The notes under the pieces were generated by a model. It saw nothing but the letters and a program-made list of their open reading frames with translations, was not told the origin of the DNA and did not search any database. A stretch of 8,973 nucleotides of DNA from Planctomycetota bacterium. Its GTDB lineage: Bacteria > Planctomycetota > Phycisphaerae > WQYP01. The stretch covers positions 1 through 8,973 of the forward strand of contig JAJYZY010000096.1 in assembly GCA_021799715.1 (NCBI GenBank), given 5' to 3'. A program made the translations under genes and the position numbers. Below, piece after piece: positions 5,990 through 8,973 of this stretch (position 1 is the first letter of the stretch; each line of letters begins with the position of its first letter).

Positions 5990-8973
5990 TTACACCACCG
6001 CCTCCCCGACTTTTACGCGGTGAACAATGCCTAAAAGGGCGGGAAGAACCACCAGCGTCAGCGGCAACTGCACGCACAAGCCGGTAATAATGGCGATCGC
6101 CAGCGGCTGCTGCATTTGCGATCCCTGCCCGATGCCCAAAGCCAGCGGCAAAAGCGCCAGAATGGCGGCAATGGTGGTCATGGCGATGGGGCGCATGCGA
6201 TTTTTACCGGCGTCAATAAGGCGCTTGAGAACAGGCGTGTCTCCGGTCATATCATTGAATTCCGAATAATAAAATATGCCCACCTCCGTGACAATTCCCA
6301 CCACCATGGTCATGCCCATCATGGACGAAACATTCAATTCAGTTCGGGTGACCCAAAGTCCCACAAACACACAGCACAATGCCAGAAGGGGTATTGACAA
6401 CATCGCCAGAGCCACCCGGAAATGTTCATACAAAAACAGCAATACCAGAAATACCAGTAAAACAGCCGCAATCATCACCACCAGCAGCCCGCGAAACGCG
6501 ATCTGCTGCTGCTTGTACAGGCCTCCAAGCTGATAATACATGCCGTGCGGGAACATGCCGGGCTTGTTAAGAACCCGTTTTACCGCGGCGACGGTCGAAC
6601 CCATATCGCGCCCGCTGATCCGCGCGGTGACGGCGATCATGCGTTTGAGGTTGTCACTGAATATTTCCTGCTGGCCGGTGAGCGTTTTAATCCCGGCCAC
6701 TTCCTTCAGCGGAAACAAGTGTCCGTCCGGTGCGCGCAACAGCAGCCTGCCGATGTCCTGTTCCGTTGCGCGATCGTCATGGGGCACCCAGACGCGCACG
6801 CCGATCATGCGCGGGCCGCTCTGGATGTGGGTGGTCACCGTTCCGGAAAGATATTGCTTTAACGCCGCGGTAATGTCGCCCGGGGTCATGCCCTGCAATG
6901 CCGCTTTAATGCGGTTCACCCGAATTTGCAGCGCATCGCCGGCGATTTGAATGCCGCTGCGCGCTTCGATAACCCCGGTGATGCGCCCGATGGCCTGTTT
7001 TACCTTTAATGCTTCCGCGTTCAGCAATGGCCCGCTGTCGGAGAAAATTTTGATTTCAATGGGCTGCGGGACCGCGGTTAGATCGCCTATGAGATCCTGC
7101 ATCATCTGGGCGGTGTCGATTTTAAGTCCCGGCACGCGTTGACGAATGCGCCGCCGGATGGCGGTCATAATTTGCTCAATAGGCGGACGCGGGAAACCCT
7201 TGAGACGAATGAAGAAGTCACCGGTGTAGGACCGGGTGGTGCCGCCGCCGAGCTGCAATCCGGTGCGGCGGGAGAATGTATCGACATATTTATTGTTTAA
7301 TATAATCTTCTCAACTTCCAGAAGCAGGCGGTTGGTTTCCGTCGGCGATGTTCCCGGCTGCGCGACATAATTAAGAATAAAGCCGCCTTCATCCATGTGC
7401 GGCATAAAACCGCTGCCCACATTCTCATAAGCCAGATAACCCAGCACCAGAATGGGTACCAGGACAACCAGTATCAGAACCGGCGCGCGGAGAATGCGCA
7501 CCATGAACCATGCATACATGCGATGGAGCCAGGCGGTCAGCCGCCCGCCTTCCGGCTGATCGGCGTCACGTTGATTCAGGAAATGCGCTGCCAGCACCGG
7601 CACCGCCAGCCAGGCCAGAAAAAACGAAATCAGCAGGCTGGCCGCCATGGTCAGTGAAAGCGCCTTGAAAAACGCACCGGTGATACCGGAAAGAAATGCC
7701 AGCGGCGCGAAGATGATCATAGTGGAGGTGGAGGATCCGGCCAATGGCCCGGTGAACTCGCGCGTGGCTTGAATGATGCGGCCGCGCGGATCATCGGTCG
7801 CCCCGCGGGTGCGCCGCACAATGTGCTCCACCATGACTATGGCGTCATCAATAATCAATCCCACCGCCGCAGCCATGCCGCCGAGCGTCATGATATTGAA
7901 CGTCATGTGAAATAAATATAAAAGCAGAATCGTTGAACTAAGTACGGCGGGTACGACCATGGCGGCGATGAGCGTTATTTTCCAGTTGCGCAAAAACAGC
8001 ATCAGTACGCCAATGGCAAGAATAATGCCGATGATCACCGCGTCTCGGACGCTCGCCGCGGAAGCCAGAATAAGTTGACTCTGGTTGTACCATGTGGCGA
8101 TCTTAATTCCTGCGGGGAGATTCTTTTCAAAACCATGGATTTTGTTTTTGATCTGACTCGCGATCCGCACGGTGTTGCCGCCGGGTTGCTGGAAGACCTG
8201 TAAAAGCACCGCGGGGCGGCCATCGGCATCGACGCGCGTCCACCGCGGCCTGGTGGAAAGCTTAACACTTGCAACATCACCCAGCCGAACCAGTCCGTTG
8301 GCTCCCGTGCGCAGGACAACCTGTTGAATTTGCCGAATGTTGCGATAACTTGTATTGGAGATAATCAAATAGAGCTTATCGTGATCTTCAAATTTCCCCA
8401 CCGCGCTAAGCACATTGGCGCTGCTAAGTGCCCGTGAGACATCCGCGAGGGTCATGTTGTATGCCTGCAGGCGCGCGGGATCAACAATGACATGATATTC
8501 CGGCGTTTCTCCGCCCTGCACCTGCACCCGTGCTACGCCGCGTACCGTGGAAAGAAGAGGTTGGAGTTGATATTTGGCAATTGTCCGCAGGCGGCTGGGA
8601 GAAATACGGGAGCTTGTAAGGCTATATCCCAACACCGGAAAGTTGGTGGTATCCATGCGCTTGGCGCGAAAGCGTGTGTGCGCGGGAAGTTTGGACAGTA
8701 TGCCGTTGATCTGCGAATCCACTTCCAGCAGGGACTGTGCCATGTTGGAACCCCATGCGAATCCAATTTTCAATTCGCATGAGCCGCGACCGGTGCGGGC
8801 TTCAACGGACCGCACACCGGGAATGGAGCGCACGGCCTGTTCGACCGGATACGTCACGGAGATCGCCATGCGCCGGGCGGGCTGCTGGCCGGAATCCACT
8901 GATACTTCAATGCGCGGAAAACTGACGCGCGGAAACAGTGCCACCGGCAGGCCCAGAGCCGCCAATGCGCCGC
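5990..8973 (-). CDS. RND-family efflux permease, HME-like with HAE-type features (5' partial)
   Basis: A proton-driven inner-membrane pump that normally works as a trimer with a periplasmic adaptor and an outer-membrane channel. The frame is open to the right edge and ends with TAA at 5990-5992. A TTG at 8965 could serve as a start, but upstream codons continue the family sequence (GALAALGLPVALFPR), so only the first helix start, about 25 residues, is probably missing. Numbering from that TTG, 991 residues are seen: a porter domain, helices from about 308, GLIIDDAIVMVEH (369-381) with the proton-relay Asp pair 373-374, the loop GFMPHMDEGGF (519-529), a second porter domain, helices from about 826, GIVTEVGIFYYSEFND (890-905) and MRPIAMT (924-930). 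The FMPxxDEG loop and a Glu in place of the AcrB TM10 Lys resemble heavy-metal (CusA/CzcA) pumps; the Asp pair resembles drug-type (AcrB) pumps. Substrate therefore undetermined. An adaptor gene is expected just beyond the right edge. Confidence 0.93.
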   Translation of the reverse strand, partial: GALAALGLPVALFPRVSFPRIEVSVDSGQQPARRMAISVTYPVEQAVRSIPGVRSVEARTGRGSCELKIGFAWGSNMAQSLLEVDSQINGILSKLPAHTRFRAKRMDTTNFPVLGYSLTSSRISPSRLRTIAKYQLQPLLSTVRGVARVQVQGGETPEYHVIVDPARLQAYNMTLADVSRALSSANVLSAVGKFEDHDKLYLIISNTSYRNIRQIQQVVLRTGANGLVRLGDVASVKLSTRPRWTRVDADGRPAVLLQVFQQPGGNTVRIASQIKNKIHGFEKNLPAGIKIATWYNQSQLILASAASVRDAVIIGIILAIGVLMLFLRNWKITLIAAMVVPAVLSSTILLLYLFHMTFNIMTLGGMAAAVGLIIDDAIVMVEHIVRRTRGATDDPRGRIIQATREFTGPLAGSSTSTMIIFAPLAFLSGITGAFFKALSLTMAASLLISFFLAWLAVPVLAAHFLNQRDADQPEGGRLTAWLHRMYAWFMVRILRAPVLILVVLVPILVLGYLAYENVGSGFMPHMDEGGFILNYVAQPGTSPTETNRLLLEVEKIILNNKYVDTFSRRTGLQLGGGTTRSYTGDFFIRLKGFPRPPIEQIMTAIRRRIRQRVPGLKIDTAQMMQDLIGDLTAVPQPIEIKIFSDSGPLLNAEALKVKQAIGRITGVIEARSGIQIAGDALQIRVNRIKAALQGMTPGDITAALKQYLSGTVTTHIQSGPRMIGVRVWVPHDDRATEQDIGRLLLRAPDGHLFPLKEVAGIKTLTGQQEIFSDNLKRMIAVTARISGRDMGSTVAAVKRVLNKPGMFPHGMYYQLGGLYKQQQIAFRGLLVVMIAAVLLVFLVLLFLYEHFRVALAMLSIPLLALCCVFVGLWVTRTELNVSSMMGMTMVVGIVTEVGIFYYSEFNDMTGDTPVLKRLIDAGKNRMRPIAMTTIAAILALLPLALGIGQGSQMQQPLAIAIITGLCVQLPLTLVVLPALLGIVHRVKVGEAVV

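Noticed and set aside
6027..6950. Overlapping plus-strand open frames of 60-136 codons across the RND region.
   Set aside because: They lie antisense to a strongly conserved RND permease and have low-complexity translations without a recognisable family; they are shadows of the minus-strand gene.

Overview
The window holds four protein genes, two of them cut by its edges, with short gaps (215, 140 and 105 bases) and no stretch over 300 bases without a gene. I see no tRNA, rRNA, CRISPR array, insertion sequence, integrase, phage gene or plasmid gene. The content looks like ordinary chromosome from a moderately GC-rich bacterium. The best taxonomic guess is Planctomycetota, perhaps a Phycisphaerae-like lineage. 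This rests on three things recalled from family knowledge and not searched here: the long cysteinyl-tRNA synthetase with TDVGHMTDD and HHECE signatures, the large sodium/solute symporter with an MLHRGQYA loop, and the TMTC-like membrane protein with C-terminal TPRs.

Left to right: (1) bases 1-1791, plus strand, the 3' part of a polytopic membrane protein of the TMTC / bacterial PMT-like class, ending in about five and a half TPR units. (2) Bases 2007-3632, plus strand, cysS, complete, with all class I synthetase and zinc-site residues visible. (3) Bases 3773-5884, plus strand, a 703-residue SSS-family (SLC5-like) sodium/solute symporter with a long C-terminal extension. (4) Bases 5990-8973, minus strand, convergent with the symporter, most of an RND efflux permease that lacks only its extreme N-terminus, which lies beyond the right edge.

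The genes do not form an obvious pathway. The first three point the same way, but their gaps carry possible hairpins and starts of their own, so separate transcription is at least as likely as an operon. The RND gene belongs to a unit coming from the right, where a periplasmic adaptor gene would be expected. I found no convincing new multi-gene system. The points most worth a second look are the mixed proton-relay signature of the RND pump, the aspartate beside the predicted sodium site of the symporter, the hairpin abutting the symporter ribosome binding site, and the altered core motifs of the TMTC-like protein.
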